From: Gnetum montanum
Taxonomy: Eukaryota > Streptophyta > Gnetopsida > Gnetales > Gnetaceae
NCBI GenBank assembly: GCA_015680685.1
Contig: MNCI01015001.1
Coordinates: 18,183 to 82,182 of the forward strand
Reading direction: 5' to 3'
DNA length: 64,000 nt
Below, in pieces: positions 10,843 to 22,429 of this stretch. The translations under genes were made by a program, and so were the position numbers. Every line of letters begins with the position of its first letter. Position 1 is the first letter of the stretch. The notes under the pieces were generated by a model. That model was not told the origin of the DNA. It made no database searches and saw only the letters and a program-made list of their open reading frames with translations.

Positions 10843-11819
10843 CCCAATGTTGACACCATCTCTAGGTTCTAAATTTTGGTATTTCACAAGACACATACTA
10901 TTACAAATTTTTTCATTTGGCATCACATCCACTTGGCATTTTCAACACCATTCTAATAGCAAAACTATTTCTACTTTCATAGCCATTTCCCTCTCCCATC
11001 AAGCCCACTCACAACCCTCTTACAATTTCAATAGTAGCAACTAGTACTACACTGGATGTGCACACCTCCACATAGCTGCCATTGCTATTGAAAGTGTAAA
11101 TTCCATTTACATCTCCATTGGAATTCATCAAAAATCCATTGCAGCTACCACCTTAACCTAGTGGTGCTATTTAGTGGCAGAAACTGGAAGTACATTGGGC
11201 TCAGAGACTCCCACTTAGTTTCCATTACTTCATGCATGTAACACCAATCCCATTCCCATGCAGTAGACTTGGTAGAGACCAACAAAAAGTTGCAGCAAAC
11301 CAAAACTAGGAAGCAATTGGATTGTGAAGGAAACTCTCACATCTTTCTCTAATGGACTTCAAGATTTCAACTAGCAACTTCTTGTGCCTTTTGGTACAAC
11401 TTATATACTATGAAACCCAAACTCTATTTATATTCTTTTACAAATTTTATGTTTCATTTTTTACAATTTTATTTTTATTTCCATTTCCATTTCTATGTTT
11501 GTTTATGTAACTGTGATTTCTATTTACATTTTTATTTATAATAATTGATTTCTGTCTACATTTCCAACCATGATCAAAGCCATTGGCTGAAACCATTTTT
11601 GTTTGCATTCTATAAGTCCTTGGATGATCTACTGGACCATCTAGGATACCTTAGATCCTATTTTTTTGGGAAGCCCTTGGGATCCATGGGTTAAGGTTAC
11701 TACACCATATTTCTCAACTTTTCAATGGTTGATGTTTCTAGTGGCAATAGTTTTCTAAAGCTAGAAGGAGGGCCGCCACCCGAATTCTTAGCCAAAAGGC
11801 TATTGCTATAAATTTCCCA

Positions 11820-12245
11820 TATACTGTAAAATCTATTCCATTGGTTTTTTTTTTTAGATTTTTCCCATTTACTACAAAATCCATTCCATTGGGTTTTTGT
11901 CTTGTTTTCTAGTTTACTGTGAAATCCATTTCATTGGATTTTTTTGCCATTTTCCAATTTACTACAAAATCCATTCTATTAAGTTTTTTGTAACAATTTT
12001 TCCAATAATAGTGACACCCATTTTGTTAATGTCTATTTTCCTATCAGCATTGAGACTATGTTGGCAATAGTTAATGGACTATGCTAGTAGTAGTTGGTGG
12101 ACTACGCTGATAGTAGTTGCTGGATAGGCTACTATTTAAACCCATTCTGTTCAATGCCATTCCATTGAAACCCATTTTGTTCAACACCATTTTGTTGAAA
12201 CCCATTTCCTTTAATGCCATTCCATTGAAGTACATTCCTACTGTG
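11820..12245 (+). repeat. Leader repeats between LTR and gag
   Basis: Two small arrays are present. Units of about 60 bp with AAATCCATTCCATT and TTTACTACAAAATCC lie at 11820-12000. Units of about 42 bp with CCATTCCATTGAAACCCATT lie at 12130-12240. They occupy the untranslated leader. A convincing primer-binding site was not found at the LTR edge. Confidence 0.65.
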
Positions 12246-12299
12246 ATACCTATTTCCACTTAGTAGCCATTTCCTACTACCCTTTCCATTTTTAGCCTA

Positions 12300-14400
12300 T
12301 TGTGATAGTAGTTTATCTTACAAAATAGTAAAAACACCAAATAGCACCTCTTGAACCATGTCTTTCTTGTAATTGAACAAGTTGGCCTTCACCCTTACTA
12401 GCAAAGGTTCTAACCAAGAAGCCATTAAAGTCTATGACCCCAAAGTCCCTACTATCATTGAATGTAGGCAATCTTTGAGAGTTAGAGAAAAAATTCCTAA
12501 CTTTGCAGCCATAAATGAGGTTTGTTATAACTTCATTTGTGGCAAAATGTAGGTTGACATGCTGATTTCATGTGTGGAAGCAAAAGCCATGAGGAAATTT
12601 GAGCTCATACACTGAGGTAGGAAGGAGTATATCCCTTCCCCATATGATCAAATACCCCTCAATGATGTTTATTCCAGCATCCTAGTCCAATTGATTATGA
12701 TGGAGGAGGAAGATGACAAACATAGCTTAGAGAATGAGCAAGAAGAGGAGGATGCGTTTAGGGCAGAATCTGAGCATGAAAACATCCTAGAAGGGTTGTT
12801 CCAACAAACCTCCCCCAAAGTCATAACACCTTCCTCTAACTCTTTTATTTTCTCCATGGGCATGATGTCGTCCTCTTCCATGAACTCCTTCCCTACTATG
12901 GTTGGCCCCACACCAATCATAGGCATTCATCAAACAATGCTACAATCAAAAAATTATAATTTGTCAATGTCATTTACTATATAGCCCTGATTTGTGTAGC
13001 CATTGATGTTGATTTTTACCACCACAAGCCCACTAACTGCCCATGTTCCACCATGGGATCCCAAATGACTCAGGGGTCACACACCTCATTTATCTTGTTA
13101 CTACCTTACATACTAGCACAAACATCATTTTCCTTGTTTGGCCCATAAACTGCAACCATGATGCAATTGCTCCCTTCCATCTTATAGCCGATAACAAGGC
13201 CACAAGCCTTCCAACATACACCTCAATCTTTTGTCCACACCCCATAGCCGACAAGGGCACCTTAAGGCCTAGATCAAGCTTTCCAAATGATCTAGGACTT
13301 AACTAAAGAACTAAGAAAACTCAAACCTTCAACATCAAAAACCATATGGACTTCTACCAAGATGATCCCATAAGCCCCATGGTCCCATCACTAACTCTTC
13401 CCCCCAGTGTCCCTATGCCATAGTTCATCAAGTACAACGGTGAAGGTGATCCGAATGCACATCTAATTACCTTCTATTCTAAGTGCTTACTCTTACAAGC
13501 ATGGCTACATACAATTATGTGAGTTTTCCCTATGTCATTAGTAGGAAAAGCCTTAGATTGATATTGTGCCTTGCTTAGGGAATCCATATCCTCTTTGGAT
13601 GAACTGATTTCAAAATTTGTCAATTGTTTCAAGTATAACTTAAAACTAGATACCACGCTTAACCAATTGATGAAGGTTAAGCAAGAACCCATGGAGCTAG
13701 TGTAGAACTTCATCCAATGATGGAATGCTTTACTTAATAAGATACTAGAGCCCATAGCTAAGGCACACCTCTTAGCTATCTTCAAAGGAGTAGTTAACAA
13801 TTTTATAAAATCAAAAATTTATTATCTTGATCCACAATCTCTTATTCAAGCCTTTTCCTAGACTAAAAACATAGAGGATGCCGTTGAGGCTAGCCATGAC
13901 CCAACCTATGCAACATATAAGAATCAACATGCTCAAAAAGACAAAGAAAGAAGTAAACAAAACAATATAACTATAGCGGCCATGACCAAAGATACCAATA
14001 CAAAAAACCAGGGACCAAGGAACAATTCATGTAAGGGCCCTAATAACAATAAAGATAATGACAACCAACCATCAACCTCTAGGACCACTACATCAACTAC
14101 CTTTAGGCCTAACTTTGCACAAAAATATTGATCCAACTACACCAAATTACCCATAAATCCATTAGAGCTATTAGACCAACTATTAAAGAGTGGTAGAATA
14201 TAGTACAAGAAAATGACTGAGAATGCTCATAAAAAGCATGATAGGTTGTGTGAAATAGCAAAAGACTCTACCTCACAACTACGGATGATCCTCCAATGCC
14301 CAAATACTTTTAGGCTATACCATTTTTTCCATAACCATTAGTTGCTATGTCACAACACTAATTCTACCTTGTACTTAAGGATGACCTACAAAGAATGATT
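12300..14400 (+). pseudogene. Gag of the 19-kb element (decayed)
   Basis: The gag core is read at about 13430-13800: YNGEGDPNAHLITFYSKCL, then FPMSLVGKALD.Y, LISKFVNCFKYNLKLD, LNQLMKVKQEPMELV and LNKILEPIAKAHLLAIFKG. This is the pattern of retrotransposon Gag, which forms the virus-like particle. An acidic stretch lies upstream at 12691-12800. A lysine- and asparagine-rich tail follows at 13900-14100, and I could not read an intact zinc knuckle. Several TGA and TAG codons interrupt the core at positions where Arg, Trp or Gln codons would give them by C-to-T change. The equivalent tail in the related fragment at 49340-49560 reads similarly. Confidence 0.65.
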
Positions 14401-15164
14401 GATAGGGGTGAATTGGTACTAGATACATCCAACCCTATTAGGCCTTAGAACCAGTCAATGCACATATATAAGGATATTCTAAATGCTAACAATAGCCCAT
14501 ACACCATAGTGGCATTTAACATTAGCAATAATCAAAGGGCTACAAGGGAACCATTTGTTAGTAGGGTGCCTCCTTGCAATGAAAGGGGCCCTTCAGCTTC
14601 CACTAGCTCAAGGTCCTCTTTTGTTGTAAGGCCACCATCACTAGCACATTCAAAAGAACCCTTTGTGATTAGGATGCTCCAACCCTCTACAAGACAACCT
14701 ACCCCAACAACCGAACAACCCCTAGTTGTGGCTCATGCAACACCTTCTTCCACACAATCAACTGTGGATAGCAAGAAATCCCCAAAAAAATAATAGAAGA
14801 AGGCTATGAAAAAAGCCAAGACCAAGGTCGATAAGTAAATTGAGTTAGGGAAGGTAGTAGGCCTGCCAAAGCCCACTCCCATTTCATCTATTTCCATGAC
14901 TTTTATATGCTAGGCTACTTCAACTAATGAACCACGAGAAGAATCAAAACTTAAAGAGGAAAACCTAGAGCCTAAGCCAAAACCACAACCAAAGCATGAA
15001 ATTCACATTTTGGGACATATCGAAGAAGTCAGATAGAACAAATTAACAAGTAATAACAAAGACTTTCTGAACATAATAAAATAGGTTAAACAATCACTCA
15101 AACAAAAGAACACCACATTGAGCTTGTACAACTTGGTCATGACTTCTACTACCCACTGTGAGAC

Positions 15165-15935
15165 ATGGTTAAAATGTTGACATCCATTCCTATTAGTGAG
15201 GAAATCCCCACTAATGAGGAGTCCATCCATGCAAGCATGGTATTGTCTTCACATAAAGAATCAAAATCAACATTGCTGATGTTTCATGATAGTGAAATCA
15301 AGATAAACCCCCAAAATGGTGAAGTAATCAAGGCACCTCTTTTTATAACCATATGGGTTGGCCAATATAAAGTACACAGGGCACAAGTAGATGACAAGAT
15401 AGTAATGAATGTCATGCCCTATACCATAGTTGAACACTTAGGCTTAACTGAAAAAGTGTAACGTACCTTGACTACAACCCTTAAATACTTTAATGGATTT
15501 TGAGTTGTAATCAAAGGTTCCATTTCCTTAGATTTTGTGGCCAAGGAATAGTTCCCCACAACAATAGATTTTTTGGTGGTGGAAGAGATCCTAGGATTCA
15601 ACCTTATCCTGGAAAGATCTTGGTTGGCCCAATTGCAAGCCATGTCTTCTCCCATTCATTAAAAAATCCACCTTTCTTATGAGGGAGGTGAAATTGTTAT
15701 CCATGGCAAAAGCACAATCACCTTAGCTATTAACAATGTCAGTGTAGTGCAAGGGTCTGAAATGGAGTCTTAAGAAGAAACTCCCACTATTGACCATGAA
15801 ATTGAATAGAAGGAATAGGTCAAAGAAACAGGAACAAACAATAATGAACCCATTGATGTGCCATGGGAAGAATTGTCCTTCAAAATTATTAGTGAAGGTG
15901 ATGGAGAGTATAAGCTTGTGCAAAACTAACAATAG
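15165..15935 (+). pseudogene. Retrotransposon aspartic protease (decayed)
   Basis: The protease processes Gag-Pol. The segment reads PQNGEVIKAPLFITIWVGQ, then AQVDDKIVMNVMPYTIVEHL in place of the family DDGA active-site loop, and, after a few frame breaks, EEILGFNLILERSWLAQLQA at about 15580-15640. The copy at 48817-49266 (minus) keeps VDDGAATNVIP, so the K-I here is a loss. It is separated from gag by a charged linker (about 14800-15150) that also matches the related fragment. No RT follows; the antisense gene does. Confidence 0.7.
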
Positions 15936-16149
15936 ACTTTTCCTATTCTTTCAAATATTAGGGGATACTTGCACAAGTAATATATGCTCCTAATCCTTCT
16001 GATTCGCAATGTATTTGTATCCATGTGACCTTATAACATTCATAGCCTTATAGCCTTGTTTACATTTTACTTGTTCATATCATTTCATTTCGTTGATGGC
16101 CTAGAATTTATTGTGTTTTATGTCCTTTACTTTCATAGCATGTTCTACT

Positions 16150-16325
16150 TTCATTTGAGAGCTTAAAATGTCATTGCAGCCCGCTAAAACCTTAAACTAG
16201 CATTGCAGTATGCTAAGACCTTAAACTAGCATTGTGGTCCACTAAGACCTTAAACTGGCATCATCATTCGCTAAGATCTTAAACTGACATCATAGCCCAC
16301 CATGACATTAAATTGGTAAATACCA
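16150..16325. repeat. About 32-bp repeats between protease and antisense gene
   Basis: Five or so units of CTAAGACCTTAAACTAGCATT plus a variable spacer (CCGCTAA, TATGCTAA, TCCACTAA). The related fragment has the same motif reverse-complemented at 47870-48090, at the same place relative to protease and cargo gene. The array is therefore ancestral to the family. Confidence 0.7.
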
Positions 16326-16612
16326 TTATAACTTATTTATGTTTATGCCTACAACTTTATTTCTTAGCCATTTCAACTATTTATCACATTTAGCAAACGT
16401 AGCCTTGAAACATAGATCATAAAGTATGCATCGCAACATAAAGAAAATCATAACTCTATAACATCATGACCATAATTCAAACTTAGATTTAAAAGAATAA
16501 GAATGTCCAGAACAACATAACCATAACAATGATGTCCAAACAATAGCCATACATCATCGACATCAAAAGATCACATCAACATCAACTGAGATAGGCATAG
16601 AACAAGATGGGA

Positions 16613-19600
16613 CTATGGAGCATTTGGTGAAGGAGGTGGATCAACATCTGTATCCTTACCACTGGGGCTGTTGATGTCTTTTGGTTCTTGTAACATGAAA
16701 AAACCAAGATCAATTAGCAACCAATAAATATCAAAATAGAAATCCATGAAATTAAAATTAAATGAACTAACCTGAGATGGTTCTGGAGCCATATGTTTTG
16801 TGGGGAAAGTCAAAAGACTAGTTTCTACATGATGAAGGAGCTCATCTTCAGACATGTTATTCCAATCAATAGCCCCAAGATCAAGACCTCTAAGAATGTT
16901 AATTTTGTTAACATCTATCCATGTAGGAGGCTCATGTGAAAACATAGCTAAGGTTTCCTCCCCTGAGGCAGTAGTAATTTGATGAGTAGGAGAAGTAGCC
17001 ATAGTCACATTATTTGTGAATATCTTATAGACCTTCTTGGCATTAATATCCATCATAAATAGTTGTAGCCTCTACCGCTTAGTAGAATCCTCTTGTAACC
17101 ACTTAAGGTAAGTGTCTCATTCAGCCTTGTGATCATTAATATCCTCTTGTGATCATTTTTCTTACAACCCCATTCAAGGTTCCAAGCACTGTAGTCTTTC
17201 CACTCACCAACCTTGCGATTGATGAGATTGATCTAGAGCTTATGTTGTACAACTTCCCTAGCAAAAGGAACCTTCCTTTGAAGTGCATTCTAGTAGCAGA
17301 ACCATAGTATCTTCTTAGTGCACAAAGATTCTTTATTGCTTACCTGAGCCTCTATGAAGTCTTTACAATTCCTAACGTTTGTTACCTCCTCTTTTAACTA
17401 TTTGTTCTCTTTCCTCAATGCATAAACTTCTTCCCATAGGAATTCATTAGAGAATCTACATTCCCATAAAGACTTAGCACATGAGAGTGCACATCCAGTG
17501 GCACCCTCATATAGCTTGTGTGGGACATTCTCTATATTGGAAGACAAGAAAGGCAATGTGTTGACCTTCACTAGCTTATTGGGATCCCATCTCAAGTTAG
17601 GCACTGTAACCAACATAGAATGAAATCCAACAAAATAAAACCAGTTAATAACAAAAACTACATAACCATGAAAACCAAGTAACAAATCAAAAATATGAAA
17701 GGAAAAATTAGTTGAAATTATTACCAATCTTAGGTGCTATCTATTGCAATCAATTGATCATATATTCGGCCACATCCTACATAAACTCTAGTTTATCAAG
17801 GGTTTTTCCCCATGGTCACATATGGAAGGTAGAAGTGGATGCTTCTACTTATGGCTCATGAGCTAAAACAAGCATGGCAAAAAACCAAATAATCATAACC
17901 ATTATTAAACATAGCATAGCAAGTTTAATGCTTAGAACTAAAAATCACAAATACTTGAAAGGTCCTATGATATGATAATAGGAGGTTCCCTCATTTGTGG
18001 ATCCTCAAGCATAGCACCAAAGAGGTCCATAGGAGGAATATGTGGTAAGTCATAGTCCTGCAGCTCATCATCATCATAATGTCTCAATATTTCTTCTTCT
18101 TGGCATTATAGCTCCTCCTCCTCTTGATGCCTCTTTTCCTCTTCAACGACAGTTGCTACTACTTTAGTTTCCCTCTTGTGTTGCTTATCTAGAAGAACCA
18201 CAAGCTAGCTTAGCACATCATATGAAACCACAAACTAACCATAGCATCTGAACAAAGTAATAATGAGGTAATGAATCAACAAAATACATACCTCTAATTT
18301 CAGCCTGCATCCATCTAAGCTTGATGGACATCTTTTTCTTGGAAGGCTTCCCAACCACTAGCACTAGTTAGACAACTGAAGGCCTCTTAAGTTTTTCCTT
18401 GATAGTATCCTTAGCTTCTACCTATGACCTTTAAACCTTCTTAACATTGGCCAGTACAATGTGAGGCTTAGCCACCATGTTGTTAAGAGATTTGCAACGT
18501 TTCCCATCAAGGTCCTTAGTAGTAATAGACAAGGATTCATCTACAACTTCTAGTGGGTCTTAGGCCTAGTAGTTTGACAAAGAAGCTTCATCCAGGGTTT
18601 TTCAAATTAGGAGGGATCTTGGACCACCCATTATCCATTCCTTCTCACCACTAGAAACTTCGCAAACCTCCATAGGTAAGTAGCAAACCGTGCAAAATGC
18701 ACAGGGCACTTCATATTGAGGTTTTTGTGAAGATTTTGGACTTTCTCTTGAAGTCCAAAAGCCAAGTGTGTCACCCTATTAAACTAAGTGTTCTCAATAA
18801 GTATTTGCTTCATAGCCGAAGCTTGTTCCACCCTCAAAATATTTGCCTATGATAACAATTTGGGAAACACTTGGGATCAGAACAAGGAATACATCTCCCT
18901 ATTCAATGATGATTTGATTTCCTTTAGAGGGTGCCCCTTATTACCACGTTGAGTGTCTAACCACTCTTCCACTTCATCTCGATGATCCACCTACTTCCTT
19001 GCTTTGATAATAACTAACATGTCATCATTCAATACACGAAAGAGGTCACTGAATGTGGATGCATTAATGTCCAAAACAACAGTCACATCATGAAAACGAG
19101 TGACAAATCTCTAAACTCTTTAGTTAAAAGAGTTAAAGATGTTTAATATTTCTATAGTAGGAACAACTAGGCTTGGGGCCATGAAGAGGTCAAACAAGCC
19201 TACATGGATGACCTTCACACATATAGCATTGAGTGTCCAATTTGATAACCAGTCCTATGAGGATTTCACCTCACCAAACTTAAGGATCAAGGTCTCTTCC
19301 ATACATTTTGAAGTGAGACCCATAACTTTAGTAGATGCAATGGCTGTTGCAACATAGCAAAATATAGCCCATTAGACTTAGCATAGGTATAACAAGCATA
19401 ACCACTTAAGTAAACTAAAATGGCCTAACAACCATATAACTAGAAAAACGTTAGCATAAAATGAACAATCTAACACTTGCTTCGCCTAAATGAGTTAGGC
19501 ATCGTAAGAGTTTTGGATTGTGGATCCAAGTCTAGATCATCAAGAGATGGACTAGCCCAGCAGCTCTCTCTACTTCTATTTGCTAGGCATCTCTTATAGA

Positions 19601-20370
19601 CCTTGGGTTGACATCTAATACTACTCTCAAGGTCCCTATGCAATTGCTCCAACACCACAAGCCTCATGTTTGGGCTCCTAGCAAACACCTCTTGAGCTGT
19701 GTGAGCTACGATCAAGAGGTTATCAGCCTCAATCCAACCTTGATCATCCATCCTAAATTTGTAGATAAATAAAAACAACATACCATACATAGTTATAACC
19801 TAGATACAAAACAACAAAAACCAACCGAGATAATAATGTTACTTACCCCTCTATATGATAAATAGTGCCAGGAAGGTTTTGAACCCATGTATGAGCACAA
19901 TGGCCAATACTTATGGTGTTTTCCCTATTATATTGTTTAAACTTTGGCATCTTACAAATTTGTGATAGTTTGTAAGAACCCATGGTAGTCATATCATCAT
20001 GTGTCTCACCTCCCACGTGGGCATCAAGTTCATCCTTGATGAACTTCATGATCAAATTATAGGATCTAGGTAGAATGGTCTTCATAATCATTATTGTCAC
20101 TTCAAATGTCAGTTGTGACTAAACTATCACATTGTAGTTATGAAGTAGGTAGGCCAAGAAGTTTGAGACCCCCTTCCTAAACCATACCCCACAATGATCC
20201 CACTCCATGTTGACATTTGGCAATTTAGGCATTGGCATGTTGATACAACACAACAACCCCAACATCTTGATCACCACCAAGATGAGCTTCAAGAAGGCCC
20301 TGTAACATCCAACCACAACAAGTTGTAACCATGTAAACTCAAAACTAAAGCATTGTAACTTGGACAAAAT
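16613..20370 (-). pseudogene. Antisense multi-exon cargo gene, copy 1 (unknown function)
   Basis: Function is unknown. It is read opposite to gag-pol. Exons are about 19847-20370, 19475-19752, 18292-19343, 17955-18188, 17725-17862, 16772-17603 and 16613-16687, giving a product near 1,000 residues. The intron at 19753-19846 has a perfect GTAAGT donor. Conserved landmarks are MHFARFATYLWRFAKFLVV in exon 3, KRHQEEEEL in exon 4, KTLDKLEFM in exon 5, SSNIENVPHKLYEG, SNEFLWEEVYALR and HEPPTWIDVNKINILR in exon 6, and a short proline-rich end. Exon 6 looks like a coiled coil. The same exons, phases and landmarks occur in copy 2 (45365-47598). In-frame stops (for example TAG at 20119-20121) and a last acceptor reading CAAG instead of CAGG show decay. 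No reverse transcriptase or transposase motif is present. A captured host gene or an ancient accessory gene of the element are both possible. Confidence 0.7.
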
Positions 20371-22429
20371 TTAAAACAATTTACACAAAATGACTGTTTA
20401 AAACTAAAACTGTAACAATAACAAATTAGAACTAAAAACATGGAATTGACAACTTAGTACTAAAAACATGAAAATAAAAGTAAAAGACTAAATTCTCAAT
20501 GTCCATGAACAATCCTACACTTAGAAAATATCTTGACACGTGACATAAGACTATAACCAACAATCCATGAAACTTTACACTTACCACCAAAATGGCCATA
20601 GGAAAACACTTAGAAAAAAATTTATTTTTGATTCAAATCACTTCTACCCTCTTCCAAAAATTCAAGGAATCCCCAAGACCATGAGACGTTCATAGAAAAT
20701 TTTTTTTACAACCTCAACATTGCCCATCTTCAAAGGGGTAAATGTGCCATAGACTAGAAATCATGGTTTCACGTGACCAAATGGAAACAACCATAACTAA
20801 TTAACCACTTCACAAAATTCGATGATTCCATAGCTATTGAAATCCTAAAATCATAACTACAATTCCATAATAAGAAATCATTAAAAATCCCAGCTAGTTT
20901 TTCAAAAGAAAAAAAATTACACAATTGATCTAACCGCAACCATCAACATAAACCCTCTTTCATGTAGGGTTAGTAAGAAATTCGCTAAAAATTCATTTGA
21001 GCCCCAAAAGGAGTGATTCCACCACTATTTGAAAGCTTAAATTGAGCACTAAACACCCAAATCCATAGAAAATTTAAAACAATTGTCATGGTTTTTAGAA
21101 AAAAACTCATTAACTTCCATAAAATTTGAAAAATGGCAAAAAATCCTACTTCCACAACCTTACTCAAATGGCCATAACTTCATCATTACAAACTCCAAAT
21201 TCAATGAGATCACAACTGTTGCAAATATTAAACATAATTATACAAATCCATAGCAATAAAGTTTTCAAATACATAGCTGTTTTCTTAGTAAAAAATACAT
21301 AACATTGCATGCTTTTTCATCCAAAAATAACAAAGCTTGTAAAATCTAACTTAATCTAGCCATCAGTTAGAGAAAATATAGCCAAACCAACTTGAACCCA
21401 TTTGAAAACACATAGAAATAAGGGGGGTAGGATTTTGTTAAAATTTAATTTAACAAGTCCTTCATCTTAGATCTAAGAAAAGCTATTTCGTGTTTGTAAA
21501 ATAGAAAAAAGCATCAAAACAACAAACCCATTTTTGAAATCCAATTTATAAGATCAAAACTACCAAACAACCTTGGATCTATGTAAACATGGCCAAAATA
21601 TGAGGTATGATTTTTATAGAATTGGAAAATAACATGTAGGCATAGATCTAAGAAATGGAATAGAAACCAAAAAACAAAATACATGAAATGAAATAGAAAA
21701 CCAATGAAAGTCGCCTACCTTGAAAATGTGGCAACTAAACTAGCCCCAATCCTTGGGCATGACAAACAAATTAAGGTCTTAGCTATAGCATTCACATCCT
21801 CCATCTCTTCATTTCTAACAGGAGCCATTTTCTTGCCCAAGGTGCTGGAAACAAGCCTTGAAATGTGAAGAAATTCTTGGACTATGCTACAAAAGAAATC
21901 CAATGAATGGACTATGCTAGGAGTGGTGCTTTGATGGTGTAACTATGCTAACAATAGTTCCCTGGTGGCTACCACTATGCTAGGCACTAGTCTATGGAGA
22001 GTAGAAATGGTTGTAGAACTTGCACACCAATGCACTATAGCAAAAATGAAACAAGCACCAACAACTTTCCAAGTTTTTCAACTTAATACCAATCCAATCC
22101 TAGGTGTCACACTTGAAACCCTAGGCTTTATTTCAACTCCACTTTCACTTAGTTTTGAAAATGGAAACTAGGGCTATGTTGGGTTTTAGTGAAGCTTTTT
22201 CCATAACACTTGCTAATTTTAAATGGACCGTACTAAATGTTACAAAAAATAATGGAAAAAACAACAATTGCGCTAAGATTTTTGGGATTTTGGGTATGAC
22301 TACGAGATAACACTAGCAAGACTACCACTTCAATTCTATCTCCCATTCGACATTCCTAGAAACCTTAAGATATGGTTGAATATACCAAATTTTTGTAAAA
22401 AATTAATGGTTTCTCAAAGCTACACTGAA
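20371..22429. other. Spacer upstream of the antisense gene
   Basis: A-rich on the plus strand. Three loosely similar blocks of about 205 bp start near 20760, 20970 and 21175, sharing CCATAACT, GATTCCA, CTATTGAAA and AAATCCATAG words. No coding motif was found. It would contain the promoter and 5' leader of the antisense gene, but no specific signal can be fixed. Confidence 0.4.

Larger units (their letters stand above)
9849..11750 (+). repeat. 5' LTR of the 19-kb element
   Basis: It aligns with 27295-28946, for example CATGAGTTTTTGTAGGGGTA, GGGATAGCCACTTCTCCAAC, a block of short repeats, the TATA region, and TTTTCAATGGTTGAT near the right edge. Alignment is clear only from about 9955. The first 100 bp have no match in the 3' copy. 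The copies differ at many sites, so the insertion is old. Confidence 0.7.

Noticed and set aside
12691-12984. Glu/Asp-rich open frame as an independent gene
   Set aside because: It lies in the gag leader of the 19-kb element and is better read as part of decayed gag.
17340-17346. Extra intron donor (GTAAGC, minus strand) in exon 6 of antisense copy 1
   Set aside because: The homologous site in copy 2 reads GTGGCT, and protein similarity continues across it (EAQV...), so it is exon.
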